64,000 nt of DNA from a bacterium (GCA_021777565.1 JAJYDJ010000002.1:199414-263413); one strand, 5' to 3'; shown: positions 40,139 through 48,527, counted from the stretch's first letter. Notes: a model not told the origin generated them from the letters alone. Program-made: numbers and translations.

Positions 40139-41977
40139 TTATTGGTAGCCTTTAGCTTGAAGAGTAAAAAGTTCTGCGTACTTGCTTTCCTTTTTCATCA
40201 ATTGCTCATGATTGCCAGATTCAATGATTTTGCCTTTATCTAAAACATAGATAATGTCCGCATGCCGTACCGTTGAGAACCGATGGGAAATAATCAGTAC
40301 AGTTTTATTCTTGGAAAGTCTTTGAACTTTATCAAAAATTTCTGCTTCTGCCTTGGCATCAATTGCTGCCGTTGGCTCATCCAGGATAAGCACATCTGCA
40401 TTGCGATAGAACGATTTCGCTAAGGCAACCTTTTGCCATTGTCCTCCGGAAAGTTCAATACCTCCTTCAAATGTTTTCCCGAGCATTTGATCAAATTTGT
40501 CCGGCAATTCAGTGATCATACTACTCGCTCCGGAGTCGCGAGCAGCATGAGTAATTTCTGCATCTCTGTATTCACGATTGATATCACCATAATGAATGTT
40601 TTCTTTTATCGTTGCATGATAGGTGCCATAATCCTGAAAAAGAATTCCGAGTTTTTCTCGCCAATCGTTTAGTTTGATCTCGTTGAGTGGGTGATTATCA
40701 ATCGTAATCGTCCCAGATGATGGCTCGTACAATCGTGCCAATAATTTAATCACTGTTGATTTTCCAGCTCCATTCTCACCAACAAAAGCAACTTTCTGCC
40801 CTGATTCAATTGTTAATGAAAAGTCATTGAGTATATTCTTTTTCGAATCAGGGTATGCAAAGGTTACATGCTCAAATTTGATCTCAGGTGCCTTCCCTTT
40901 ATTGTTAAGTGGAATTGCTGTTGGGCTATCAATAATGGCTGGTTTTGTATCAATAACGAGGAAGACATCCCGAATATATTGACTTTGTTCATAAATAGAA
41001 GCAAAACTACTAAACAAGCTGCTTAAACTACCCTGGAAGTTACTTACTGAAAGTGTATAAAGCTGCAAATCTCCTAGTGTGTAGTTACGATAAATTACTT
41101 GAAAGACAACATACGCATCAATGCCCCAGGAGGTAAATGTTGACGCAAAACGAGATAGGATGATATACACAATATTTTCTTTTGCCAGTTTCTTGTTGTC
41201 TTCATAAAATTCTTTGCGGAATGTTTGTAATTGCATGAGGAATTTCTCTCGGAGGTTATATAGTTTTATTTCTTTAATTTGTCGATAATCAATCAGCAGG
41301 TCTGTCAAATACCCTATCCTTTTTCGGATCGGCGCACGCCAACTCCATACATTATAAAATTGTTGTGATTGTTTTGTCTGTCGAATAAATTCGGGGATCG
41401 CTACAAGCAGAAGAATGACAACAATCCAGACATTTGCACGTGCCAAAAATCCTAAGTAAATTGCTCCTCCAAAAATTGACTGTAGGACCATACCAATATT
41501 ATCAATAAGTTGCTGAGGACGACCATATATACTGTTGGATGCTTTATGCATAATACTTTTAAATTCACTATTTTCTAGGGTTTGTTGATCAAGTTGACTA
41601 ACACTTTGCGTATAAATCTGCTGAATAATGTCAGGAGTTTTAATCCACATAAGTGTTCGGACAAAGCTTTGTAAGCTAAATGTCAATCCAGTAATTACTG
41701 GAATTACAAGCAGAACGCCAAGATAAAAATAAAGAGTTGGAAAAATTGGTGTGTGATGACTATATACGGCCACAATAAAATTAGTTAATTGCCGAATAAT
41801 ATAGAGATTTACACCGCCAAGGGCAGTTGGAATAAGTATGGTTAAAAGTGAAATGGTAAAAAGAAATTTGTTGTATTTCCAGACAAGCCGAATAAGTCGC
41901 CAACTTGTAGTGAAGGAGTCACGAATGGAAATTTTTTCTTTCTTCTTCTCTGCGTCGTCTTTGTGTTTCTTATTCAT
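40139..41977 (-). CDS. ABC exporter, fused membrane and ATPase domains (MsbA-like)
   Basis: 612 residues. Membrane domain about 30-330 with six helices (FLFTISLLTILIPTALGGVNLY, LYFYLGVLLVIPVITGL and others). ATPase domain about 365-605: Walker A GENGAGKST, Q-loop FQDYGTYHATI, signature LSGGQWQKVAL, Walker B VLILDEPTAAID and H-loop ISHRFS. Homodimeric exporters of this type move lipids, peptides or drugs; the substrate is unknown. It starts inside the last codons of rmuC (8-nt overlap). Confidence 0.93.
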   Translation of the reverse strand: MNKKHKDDAEKKKEKISIRDSFTTSWRLIRLVWKYNKFLFTISLLTILIPTALGGVNLYIIRQLTNFIVAVYSHHTPIFPTLYFYLGVLLVIPVITGLTFSLQSFVRTLMWIKTPDIIQQIYTQSVSQLDQQTLENSEFKSIMHKASNSIYGRPQQLIDNIGMVLQSIFGGAIYLGFLARANVWIVVILLLVAIPEFIRQTKQSQQFYNVWSWRAPIRKRIGYLTDLLIDYRQIKEIKLYNLREKFLMQLQTFRKEFYEDNKKLAKENIVYIILSRFASTFTSWGIDAYVVFQVIYRNYTLGDLQLYTLSVSNFQGSLSSLFSSFASIYEQSQYIRDVFLVIDTKPAIIDSPTAIPLNNKGKAPEIKFEHVTFAYPDSKKNILNDFSLTIESGQKVAFVGENGAGKSTVIKLLARLYEPSSGTITIDNHPLNEIKLNDWREKLGILFQDYGTYHATIKENIHYGDINREYRDAEITHAARDSGASSMITELPDKFDQMLGKTFEGGIELSGGQWQKVALAKSFYRNADVLILDEPTAAIDAKAEAEIFDKVQRLSKNKTVLIISHRFSTVRHADIIYVLDKGKIIESGNHEQLMKKESKYAELFTLQAKGYQ

Positions 41978-42944
41978 CCCTGGAAGGAAGCTCTCTCGTA
42001 CTTGATAACTTCTGTCCCATGAGGGTAACAGTTTTTTGAGTTTGCGTCAACTGATTTGCCGCGTTGTTTAAGTGTTTATTAACAATGCCAAGTGATTCAT
42101 CGACTTTTTCATAGTCGACCTTGAGACCATGAATTAATTTAAATACTTCTTTCGCTTGTGATTCTATTTTTCTTCCTTCAAAAGAGAGCAAGATTGTCTG
42201 GAGGTGGGCATACAAGGTGCTAGGCGAAACAATATATACTCGTTTTCTTCTTGCGTATTCAAGAAGTTCTGGGATATTTACGATTTCATAAAATACCCCT
42301 TCACTTGGGACATACATAAGAGCAAAATTCATAGTTCCTTCATCTGGCAAAATATATTTTTCAGCAATAGCATCAATATGTCGTTTTACATCTCTTATGA
42401 ATTCTCTCAGTGCTACCTCCTTCTCCTCTTTTGTTTTACTATTCACTAGCTTTTGAAAATTTTCCAGTGGAAATTTTGCATCGATGGGGAGAATGCCGGC
42501 ATCAGTTTTAATCGCTGCATCTACTTTCTGCCCAGATTTAAAAGCATATTGCAAAGAAAATGTATTTTTAGGAAACGTTTGTGAGATAAGATCGTTAAGT
42601 ACTTGTTCACCAACATTACCACGAAGCTTTGGGCTTTTTAAAAGAGTATTGAGTTCTTCCATATTGCGTCCAATTTCTGTCATTTTACCAATCTCAAGAT
42701 TAACATCTCGTATCACAGAAGCTGCCTTATCAAGTCGCTCATTGAGTTGTTTGGTGTTCTCCTGGAGGACTTGTGTCATATGTGAGGAATTAGACTGCAG
42801 AGAAATTTGCATGGATTTAAGCCATTCAAGAAGTGTGGTATCAGTCGCTTTTTGTGTGAGCTGATTGAGCTTGTTTAACACTACAAAAAGAAGGATACCG
42901 ATTCCAATGGCAAGCACACAGAGGATGATCACGAGCAGATCCAT
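41970..42944 (-). CDS. rmuC: DNA recombination protein RmuC
   Basis: 324 residues. N-terminal membrane helix (residues 4-23, VIILCVLAIGIGILLFVVLN), a coiled coil to about 105, then the RmuC nuclease-fold domain with GNVGEQVLNDLI, FKSGQKVDAAIKTDAGILPIDAKFPLENF (DAxxK-like active-site strands) and YVPSEGVFYEI. It limits DNA inversions between short repeats in E. coli. It overlaps the following ABC exporter gene by 8 nt. Confidence 0.93.
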   Translation of the reverse strand: MDLLVIILCVLAIGIGILLFVVLNKLNQLTQKATDTTLLEWLKSMQISLQSNSSHMTQVLQENTKQLNERLDKAASVIRDVNLEIGKMTEIGRNMEELNTLLKSPKLRGNVGEQVLNDLISQTFPKNTFSLQYAFKSGQKVDAAIKTDAGILPIDAKFPLENFQKLVNSKTKEEKEVALREFIRDVKRHIDAIAEKYILPDEGTMNFALMYVPSEGVFYEIVNIPELLEYARRKRVYIVSPSTLYAHLQTILLSFEGRKIESQAKEVFKLIHGLKVDYEKVDESLGIVNKHLNNAANQLTQTQKTVTLMGQKLSSTRELPSRDE

Positions 42945-42953
42945 GTACTCACT

Positions 42954-42959
42954 AGTGTA
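42954..42959 (-). promoter_or_regulatory. -10 box of rmuC
   Basis: Minus-strand TACACT, predicted +1 about 3 nt upstream of ATG 42944. Confidence 0.45.
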
Positions 42960-42983
42960 TCACAACGGGTTAGTGATCGCAGG

Positions 42984-43376
42984 TTATTTCCCACCCATGA
43001 ATTGTAGACAATTGCCTTCTGGATCAAGGAACGTGGAAACATATCTTGGGTTTTCCTCTGTATATCCTGGCATAAGCTCAGGTTCACAGACAATGGTAAC
43101 CTCAGGATGGGATTTTACTTTTTCATACCAACCAGATACAGAGTTGACGTATAAATTTATGATATGTCTATATGGATCGGGATTTTTTGCAGCAACTTTG
43201 TCATGCTTCCCAATCCATATTGTTGATCCGTCTCCTACTGCGACATCATAACCATAGTCGTTAGGAATATTGAGCTGTCTTGAGATGCTCAGGCCCAGTG
43301 TGTCGGTGTAAAACTTCACAAGGACATCAGGAGTGAGAGAAAAAACAAGATATTTGTATCTCTGAATTGGATCCAT
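42984..43376 (-). CDS. VOC-superfamily (glyoxalase/dioxygenase-like) protein
   Basis: 130 residues with the paired beta-alpha-beta-beta-beta units of the vicinal-oxygen-chelate fold: YLVFSLTPDVLVKFYTDTLGLSI at the start and STFLDPEGNCLQFMG at the end. The C-terminal DPEGNCLQF glutamine replaces the usual metal-binding Glu-like position, so metal binding is uncertain. Function unknown. ATG 43376 is fixed by a TATAAT box 6 nt upstream; a longer frame runs into tsaD. Confidence 0.8.
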   Translation of the reverse strand: MDPIQRYKYLVFSLTPDVLVKFYTDTLGLSISRQLNIPNDYGYDVAVGDGSTIWIGKHDKVAAKNPDPYRHIINLYVNSVSGWYEKVKSHPEVTIVCEPELMPGYTEENPRYVSTFLDPEGNCLQFMGGK

Positions 43377-43382
43377 GGAGTA

Positions 43383-43388
43383 ATTATA
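43383..43388 (-). promoter_or_regulatory. Leaderless promoter of the VOC gene
   Basis: Minus-strand TGTATAAT region; TATAAT ends 6 nt before ATG 43376. Confidence 0.7.
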
Positions 43389-43401
43389 CACAAAAAATCT
43401 G

Positions 43402-44418
43402 TTAGTCAAAATATAATTCTGGATTTGCTCGCAACTCTTCCCAGGGTAGTGGGGTATTATGCATGATTGCTGCTGCACCAATCATGGCGGCATTATCAGT
43501 TGAGAATTTTCTTTCGGGCGAGAAGAATGCCAAATTATGTTCAGTCGCAACGGCACGAAATCTTTCAGTAAGAGTCTGGTTGGCGGTAACACCACCACCA
43601 AGAAGGATGGTTTTCACATTTAGATCTTCGGCTGCCTTAAAAGTGGTCTGGATCAGCATGTCAAAGATGGCTTCCTGCAGTGCATAACAGAGATCATAGG
43701 TCATTGGTTCTGTCAGGTCTCCCTGGCTTTGTAATTTCTGCACTTCGTTGCGCACGGCGGTCTTAAGCCCTGAAAAAGAAAAATCGTATGGGGTATCAAG
43801 TCTTGCACGGGGGAAGGTGAATACGCCTTTGTGCCCTGATTTTGCATATTTCTCTATGGTTGGTCCCGCAGGATAAGAAAGACCCAGCAGTCTTCCCGAC
43901 TTATCAAACGCCTCTCCTGCAGCATCATCACGTGTGCCTCCTATCCACCTGAGTGAGGTTTCATTCTCCATGAAAACGAGATCAGTATGTCCTCCAGAGA
44001 CAATAAGAGCAAGTGCAGGAAAATCGCTCTCTTGTGGGGCAATTTCTGAAAGCCAGTTGGCATAAATGTGCCCATAGAGATGATTGACGGGAATGATTGG
44101 CTTATTCCAAACCCAGGCAAGTGTTTTTGCAGCCTCAACGCCTACGAGAAGCGAGCCAATGAGCCCAGGGCCATAGGTAACACCAATTGCATCGATGGAG
44201 TCTATTGGGGTATCTTGCAAAGCCTCTTTAATAACTGGCACCATAAATTTTGCTTGTTCACGAGCAGCCACCTCAGGGATTATGCCACCTGTTTGACTAT
44301 GAAGGGCAAGAGAAGTTGCAATGACATTGGTTACGCAGTGCATACGGCCATTCTCGCCGCGTTCAATGATGGCAGCACTTGTCTCGTCGCAGGATGTTTC
44401 AATAGCCAGGATACGCAT
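43402..44418 (-). CDS. tsaD: tRNA N6-threonylcarbamoyladenosine transferase TsaD
   Basis: 338 residues. ETSCDETSAAI at residues 7-17, the metal motif HLYGHIYA (HxxGH), HSQTGGIIPEVAAREQ, VSGGHTDLV and LLGGGVTANQTL near the C-terminus. It transfers threonylcarbamoyl to A37 of ANN-decoding tRNAs together with TsaB, TsaE and TsaC, which are not in this window. It follows the DUF192 gene by 9 nt in the same operon. Confidence 0.97.
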   Translation of the reverse strand: MRILAIETSCDETSAAIIERGENGRMHCVTNVIATSLALHSQTGGIIPEVAAREQAKFMVPVIKEALQDTPIDSIDAIGVTYGPGLIGSLLVGVEAAKTLAWVWNKPIIPVNHLYGHIYANWLSEIAPQESDFPALALIVSGGHTDLVFMENETSLRWIGGTRDDAAGEAFDKSGRLLGLSYPAGPTIEKYAKSGHKGVFTFPRARLDTPYDFSFSGLKTAVRNEVQKLQSQGDLTEPMTYDLCYALQEAIFDMLIQTTFKAAEDLNVKTILLGGGVTANQTLTERFRAVATEHNLAFFSPERKFSTDNAAMIGAAAIMHNTPLPWEELRANPELYFD

Positions 44419-44427
44419 AAAGTGGAA

Positions 44428-44946
44428 TTAGTGGATGTTGAAGGTGGCAACATCACCAAGTTTGAATTGATATTTCTTACTCAAGCCACCACTGATTTCA
44501 AGGACGATATTTGATGGCGCGGCTGGCTTGAAAATTTGAGGATTAATTGACTGATTTACTGGTGGTTGTGCATTCTGGACCATAGTCACAATCTTGTTAT
44601 TCTGGAAATAGATGATATCGAGTGCAAATCTCATTTGTTTCATCCAGAATCCGTAATAGTCTGGTGTATCAAAAAGGAATACCATACCACGGTCCTGTGC
44701 TATGCTATCACGATTACCCAGACCTTGTACTTTCTGTTGCTCGCTTCGTGCAACTTCTACGGTAAAGACATGTCCATCAATGGTAACAGTAGAAGGGACA
44801 GGGGTTGGACTTGCCACAGGAGCAGTTGTTGGGTTAGTTTGTGCACCTTTTTGAAGCTTCGGACTATTTTGGATGAGCAAAAATACGCCTACGCCAATCG
44901 CGATGAGTATTCCTAAAATAAGCCATCGAGAACTTTGCAGTTGCAT
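44428..44946 (-). CDS. Membrane-anchored DUF192 protein
   Basis: 172 residues. N-terminal membrane helix (about 7-24, RWLILGILIAIGVGVFLLI), a Thr/Pro linker, then a DUF192 domain with VEVARSEQQKVQGLGNR, GMVFLFDTPDYYGFWMKQMRFALDIIYF and VLEISGG. The domain is a small beta barrel found in many extracytoplasmic proteins; its biochemical role is not settled. ATG 44946 lies exactly 6 nt after TATACT. Confidence 0.88.
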   Translation of the reverse strand: MQLQSSRWLILGILIAIGVGVFLLIQNSPKLQKGAQTNPTTAPVASPTPVPSTVTIDGHVFTVEVARSEQQKVQGLGNRDSIAQDRGMVFLFDTPDYYGFWMKQMRFALDIIYFQNNKIVTMVQNAQPPVNQSINPQIFKPAAPSNIVLEISGGLSKKYQFKLGDVATFNIH

Positions 44947-44952
44947 AGGTAT

Positions 44953-44958
44953 AGTATA
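44953..44958 (-). promoter_or_regulatory. Leaderless promoter of the DUF192-tsaD operon
   Basis: Minus-strand TGCTATACT (extended -10), ending 6 nt before ATG 44946. Confidence 0.7.
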
Positions 44959-44968
44959 GCACAATGGA

Positions 44969-46129
44969 TCAAACGAAAGTAATTTTGACTGGTTTGATGA
45001 GAAGGAGTACAGAGATCAAAAAGGAGACAGCAATAGCTGCAATGAATGGTGCTTGTGCACTGTACCAGGCAAAAAGAAGCCCAAAGACAAATTGTCCAAT
45101 CGCACTACCGCTATCCCCGGCAATAACATGCATTGCTGATCCTTTTGTCATGTGTTCTGAGGGGAGCGCATCAAAGGTGAGTCCTTTAATGACAGGAGAA
45201 GTACCTCGCGCAAAAATGCCAAGGATAAAAGTGAGTACATATAAGAGAACAATATTAGATGTAATGAGAAGCAAGATCAAAAGGACACCCATAAGGAACT
45301 CGCTATACATGAGTGCGATTGTCCCAGATGACCTTTTTGCAAAAAATCCTATTACCCATCTACCACACAGATATCCACCAAAGATACAAGATTGCAAAAG
45401 GATGCTGCTTTCAAGTGAATATCCTTTTGCAAGAAAGATGAATGGAAGAAATACGAAAAGCTGTGAACTTGCCAGTGAATCAAGAAATTCAAAGACTAAT
45501 GTGTATAAAAATGTTTTGTTTTTTCTCAGTGGCTGTAGATCTTTTTCTTTGGAAAGTGTTTTTGCAGACTGGATATTGGGTAGTACCCACGAGAGAACCA
45601 AAGACAGACAAGAAATAAAAATAATACAGAGCAATGGAATCTGCTTGAATCCTAGATATATTGCGCCACTAACGATAAGTGGGAAGATAATACGTGCCAG
45701 ATCTGTCATCATAAATAGTGCTGCAAGCGTGGTATAACGATCACCTGGTTTGGTCATGTGCCCTGCAAGCGTATTTACCCCTGACATCCCGATACCTACC
45801 CCAAATCCTGCAATGATGAACGCACACATAAGTAACGATTGGCTCAGGACAAGATAGCCAGCATAGAGTATCACTGCGGCCAAGATGAGAAGAAGGGATG
45901 ATCCGATCATGATCTTCTTTACTGATGCTCGGTGTGCCCATTTTGCTATGACAAATGCACCAAGGATTAGGAAAAAGATAAAAAGTCCACCCCAGTAGCC
46001 AACGGCAAGTTTATTCACAATATGTTCTTCGTAAAATACAGGAAGTAGTACAAAATAAAAAACACCAGAGCCCTTAACAATAGTTTGCAATAGTGAGAGA
46101 TTGATATATCCAAAAATGCCCTTTTTCAT
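44969..46129 (-). CDS. MFS-family transporter
   Basis: 386 residues, 11-12 membrane helices. The segment IAKWAHRASVKKIMIGSSLLLI after helix 2 is the variant of the MFS loop 2-3 motif, and GFGVGIGMSGVNTLAGHMTKPGDRYTTLAA resembles the helix 4-5 region. The substrate is unknown. The start is set at 46129 (MKKGIFGYINLSLL) because the longer frame runs through the divergent serS promoter. Confidence 0.88.
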   Translation of the reverse strand: MKKGIFGYINLSLLQTIVKGSGVFYFVLLPVFYEEHIVNKLAVGYWGGLFIFFLILGAFVIAKWAHRASVKKIMIGSSLLLILAAVILYAGYLVLSQSLLMCAFIIAGFGVGIGMSGVNTLAGHMTKPGDRYTTLAALFMMTDLARIIFPLIVSGAIYLGFKQIPLLCIIFISCLSLVLSWVLPNIQSAKTLSKEKDLQPLRKNKTFLYTLVFEFLDSLASSQLFVFLPFIFLAKGYSLESSILLQSCIFGGYLCGRWVIGFFAKRSSGTIALMYSEFLMGVLLILLLITSNIVLLYVLTFILGIFARGTSPVIKGLTFDALPSEHMTKGSAMHVIAGDSGSAIGQFVFGLLFAWYSAQAPFIAAIAVSFLISVLLLIKPVKITFV

Positions 46130-46136
46130 AACGCCT

Positions 46137-46142
46137 ATTATA
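46137..46142 (-). promoter_or_regulatory. -10 box of the MFS gene
   Basis: Minus-strand TATAAT ending 7 nt before ATG 46129. It is divergent with the serS promoter; a perfect palindrome AGAGAATTCTCT (46142-46153) lies between the two and could be an operator. Confidence 0.6.
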
Positions 46143-46178
46143 GAGAATTCTCTTCTAGATTGCAGTAGATGAAGCGTG

Positions 46179-46184
46179 TATAAT
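46179..46184 (+). promoter_or_regulatory. Leaderless promoter of serS
   Basis: TATAAT ending 6 nt before ATG 46191. No T-box leader is possible with this start point. Confidence 0.7.
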
Positions 46185-46190
46185 AATCTC

Positions 46191-47477
46191 ATGTTGGATA
46201 TTAAATACGTCAGGGAGAATAAGGAAAAAGTAGAGAAAGCAGCTCGTGATAAGCACATGACTGTGGATATTACTCATGTGTTGGAGATTGATGATAAACG
46301 AAAAGAGTTGCAAATTGTTGTCCAACAACTGCAAGAAGAGAGAAATATCTTAACCAATGCTATCACAGGTAAACCTACAGATGACCAAATTGCAAAGGGG
46401 AAAGAACTACGAGAAAGACTGGCTCGCGAGGAAGATGCACTCAAGGCAGTACAAGAAGAGTTGAAAGAATATCTGTATAAAGTTCCTAACGTGCCTCTGG
46501 ATAGTGTCCCATTCGGTGAGAGTGAAGATGATAACGTCGTAAGTAAGACAGTGGGAGAGCCAACGAAATTTAGTTTTCAACCGAAGAATCATTGGGAGAT
46601 TGCGCAACTGCATGGGTGGATTGATAAAGAACGTGCAGCAAAAGTGAGTGGTGCACGATTTGCATACCTAAAAGGTGATCTCGTACGACTTCATTTTGCT
46701 GTAGTTCAATTTGTCATGCAGACACTGACTGATGAGAGTGTTTTGAAAAAAATTATTGATGGAAACCATCTCAATGTTAGTCCAAAAGGATTTGTCCCGG
46801 TACTTCCTCCTGCGATGGTAAGGACGGAGCCATATCAAAAAACCGCACGGCTCAACAAAGAGGAAACAACATATAAGATTGAAGGTGAGGATGCTTGGCT
46901 TAATGCAAGTGCTGAGCACAGTCTATGCCCGATGTATATGGATGAGACACTTGAAGAACAGGAGTTGCCACTTCGCTTTATTGGGTATAGTACTTCTTTT
47001 AGAAAAGAAGCCGGGACCTATGGGAAGGATATGGAAGGTATTTTACGCATGCACCAATTTGATAAATTGGAAATGGAAAGCTTCACAACACCAGAAGAAG
47101 GATTGGAAGAACATGCATTTTTAATTGCAATTCAAGAATATCTGATGCAGGAATTAGGACTTCCTTATCGGGTTTTGCAAAAGTGCGTTGCCGATATTGG
47201 TGGGCCAAATGCCGCAGGAGTAGACATAGAAGTTTGGCTTCCAGGTCAGCAAAAGTATCGAGAAACGCACACGGCTGACTACATGACTGATTACCAAGCA
47301 CGAAGATTACAGACTCGTATTAAAGGGAAAGGATTCGTTCATACCAATGATGCGACTGCTATGTCACAACGTCCGCTTATCGCGATTCTTGAGAACTATC
47401 AACAAGAAGATGGAAGTGTACGGGTTCCACAAGTGCTTCAAAAATGGATTGGGAAAGAAGTTATTGGCGAAAAATAA
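46191..47477 (+). CDS. serS: Seryl-tRNA synthetase
   Basis: 428 residues. An N-terminal coiled-coil arm (about 30-105) binds the long variable arm of tRNA-Ser. Class II motifs follow: motif 2 around GYSTSFRKEAGTYGKDMEGILRMHQFDKLE, and motif 3 GFVHTNDATAMSQRPLIAILENYQ, where the usual GTALAVGR is altered to DATAMSQRP. It charges tRNA-Ser. Its last 17 nt overlap the convergent prmC gene. Confidence 0.96.
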   Translation: MLDIKYVRENKEKVEKAARDKHMTVDITHVLEIDDKRKELQIVVQQLQEERNILTNAITGKPTDDQIAKGKELRERLAREEDALKAVQEELKEYLYKVPNVPLDSVPFGESEDDNVVSKTVGEPTKFSFQPKNHWEIAQLHGWIDKERAAKVSGARFAYLKGDLVRLHFAVVQFVMQTLTDESVLKKIIDGNHLNVSPKGFVPVLPPAMVRTEPYQKTARLNKEETTYKIEGEDAWLNASAEHSLCPMYMDETLEEQELPLRFIGYSTSFRKEAGTYGKDMEGILRMHQFDKLEMESFTTPEEGLEEHAFLIAIQEYLMQELGLPYRVLQKCVADIGGPNAAGVDIEVWLPGQQKYRETHTADYMTDYQARRLQTRIKGKGFVHTNDATAMSQRPLIAILENYQQEDGSVRVPQVLQKWIGKEVIGEK

Positions 47478-48195
47478 CTAAAAATCTATTTGCTCCAAAC
47501 TCATCTCGTCGTATTTCTCCTGTAAGTCCTGAAGGAATAGTAAATGACGCGTGTGAGTGAGTGTCATCTATCTCCAGAATCGCAAATCCATCTGGTGCAA
47601 GTCTATCCGGTAATTGTTGTAAAAAGTTATTGATTATTTCAGCCCCTGTCGGCCCACCATCAAGTGCGAGAAGTGGCTCATATGCTTTTACGCTTGCATC
47701 AAGACGCTTTATTCTTTCAGAAGGGATATAGGGGAGATTCGCAGTAATCACATCAAATGTCCCACTGATTGATTGAAATAGATCACTTACAACAAGGGAA
47801 ATATCTTTTTGATCGTGTGAAATGTGTCGCTGTACATTTTTCTGTGCGATTTTCAATGCATCTGGTGAAATATCAGCAAGCGTCAACGAACAAGAAATTT
47901 CTTTTTTTTGCAGTTCTAAGAACAATGTAATACCAATACAACCACTTCCTGTGCCAAGATCTAACACTCGAACAGACTTTTTTTTCACATGATTGAGCGA
48001 AAGAGTAATGATTTCTTCAGTTTCGATACGTGGGATAAGAACATGTTCATCAACAAAAAAATCTCTTCCATAAAATTCTGCAACCCCAACAATATATTCG
48101 ACTGGTTTTTCATCAGTAATTTCTTCCCAGTTTTTTTGGTGTTTGTATAAAAAGTTTTTTTCTCTTGGAGATAAAATTCTTTTTTGTGCCTGCAT
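47461..48195 (-). CDS. prmC: Release-factor glutamine methyltransferase PrmC (HemK)
   Basis: 244 residues. A helical N-terminal substrate domain (PVEYIVGVAEFYGRDFFVDEHVLIPRIETE), then a class I methyltransferase with VLDLGTGSGCIGITL (about 78-92). The catalytic tetrapeptide reads NLPY (153-156) instead of the usual NPPY. It methylates the GGQ glutamine of release factors. Minus-strand single gene converging with serS; no clear -10 box was found upstream. Confidence 0.92.
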   Translation of the reverse strand: MQAQKRILSPREKNFLYKHQKNWEEITDEKPVEYIVGVAEFYGRDFFVDEHVLIPRIETEEIITLSLNHVKKKSVRVLDLGTGSGCIGITLFLELQKKEISCSLTLADISPDALKIAQKNVQRHISHDQKDISLVVSDLFQSISGTFDVITANLPYIPSERIKRLDASVKAYEPLLALDGGPTGAEIINNFLQQLPDRLAPDGFAILEIDDTHSHASFTIPSGLTGEIRRDEFGANRFLVIFRQ

Positions 48196-48270
48196 AGATA
48201 AATGTGCCGATGATATAAAAAATGTTTTAGAATCAATCTAATCAATAACTTTTGAAGCTAACAAAAACTA

Positions 48271-48300
48271 TTGACAAACATTAAAAAAATTCTTCATGAT
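48271..48300 (+). promoter_or_regulatory. Candidate promoter of the 26-residue basic protein
   Basis: TTGACA (48271-48276), 18-nt spacer, CATGAT (48295-48300). Leader of about 55 nt. A CCAACAA/TTGTTGG hairpin (48316-48336) stands before the ribosome site. Confidence 0.45.
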
Positions 48301-48347
48301 GAGTATATCATACCTGCCCAACAACAATGGATTGTTGGAAGAACACG

Positions 48348-48358
48348 AGGAGGTGATC
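48348..48358 (+). promoter_or_regulatory. Near-perfect Shine-Dalgarno of the basic protein
   Basis: AGGAGGTGATC, complementary to the canonical 16S 3' end over 11 nt; AGGAGG ends 8 nt before ATG 48362. Confidence 0.85.
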
Positions 48359-48361
48359 GAC

Positions 48362-48442
48362 ATGCCAGCAAAGAAAAAAACAACAAAGCGAAAGACAACA
48401 ACAAAGAGAACAACCAAGAAAACAACCAAGAAGCGAAAGTAA
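48362..48442 (+). CDS. Tiny Lys/Thr/Arg-rich basic protein (26 aa)
   Basis: Starts MPAKKKTTKRK and continues with KTT/KRTT repeats to the end KKRK. It has 15 Lys or Arg and 8-9 Thr, no acidic residue, and only Met, Pro and Ala otherwise. The strongest ribosome site in the window, a TTGACA-type promoter and a following GC-rich hairpin suggest high expression. Composition suggests nucleic-acid or ribosome binding (histone-like), by inference. An overlapping longer frame (48271-48459) begins at TTG inside the promoter and has no ribosome site, so it is rejected. Confidence 0.7.
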   Translation: MPAKKKTTKRKTTTKRTTKKTTKKRK

Positions 48443-48458
48443 GTTACTTGGTATCTTA

Positions 48459-48510
48459 ACCAATTAATTGATCAATTGGTTTCCCCCCGCGTTTATCGTG
48501 GGGGGATTTG
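48459..48510 (+). terminator. Hairpins after the basic protein gene
   Basis: ACCAATT (48459-48465) pairs with AATTGGT (48474-48480); then CCCCCC (48483-48488) pairs with GGGGGG (48500-48505) with inner GCG/CGT pairs, followed by ATTTG. GC-strong but with a weak T-tail. Confidence 0.6.
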
Positions 48511-48521
48511 TGTATATGTGA

Positions 48522-48527
48522 TAAAAT
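48522..48527 (+). promoter_or_regulatory. Leaderless promoter of secA
   Basis: TGATAAAAT (extended -10), hexamer ending 6 nt before ATG 48534. Confidence 0.65.

Noticed and set aside
44964..45737. 257-codon frame on the plus strand
   Set aside because: Antisense to the MFS transporter, with no ribosome site or promoter spacing, and no recognisable domain.
48271..48459. 62-codon frame starting with TTG
   Set aside because: Starts inside the TTGACA box of the 26-residue gene, in a different frame from the ATG served by the strong Shine-Dalgarno.
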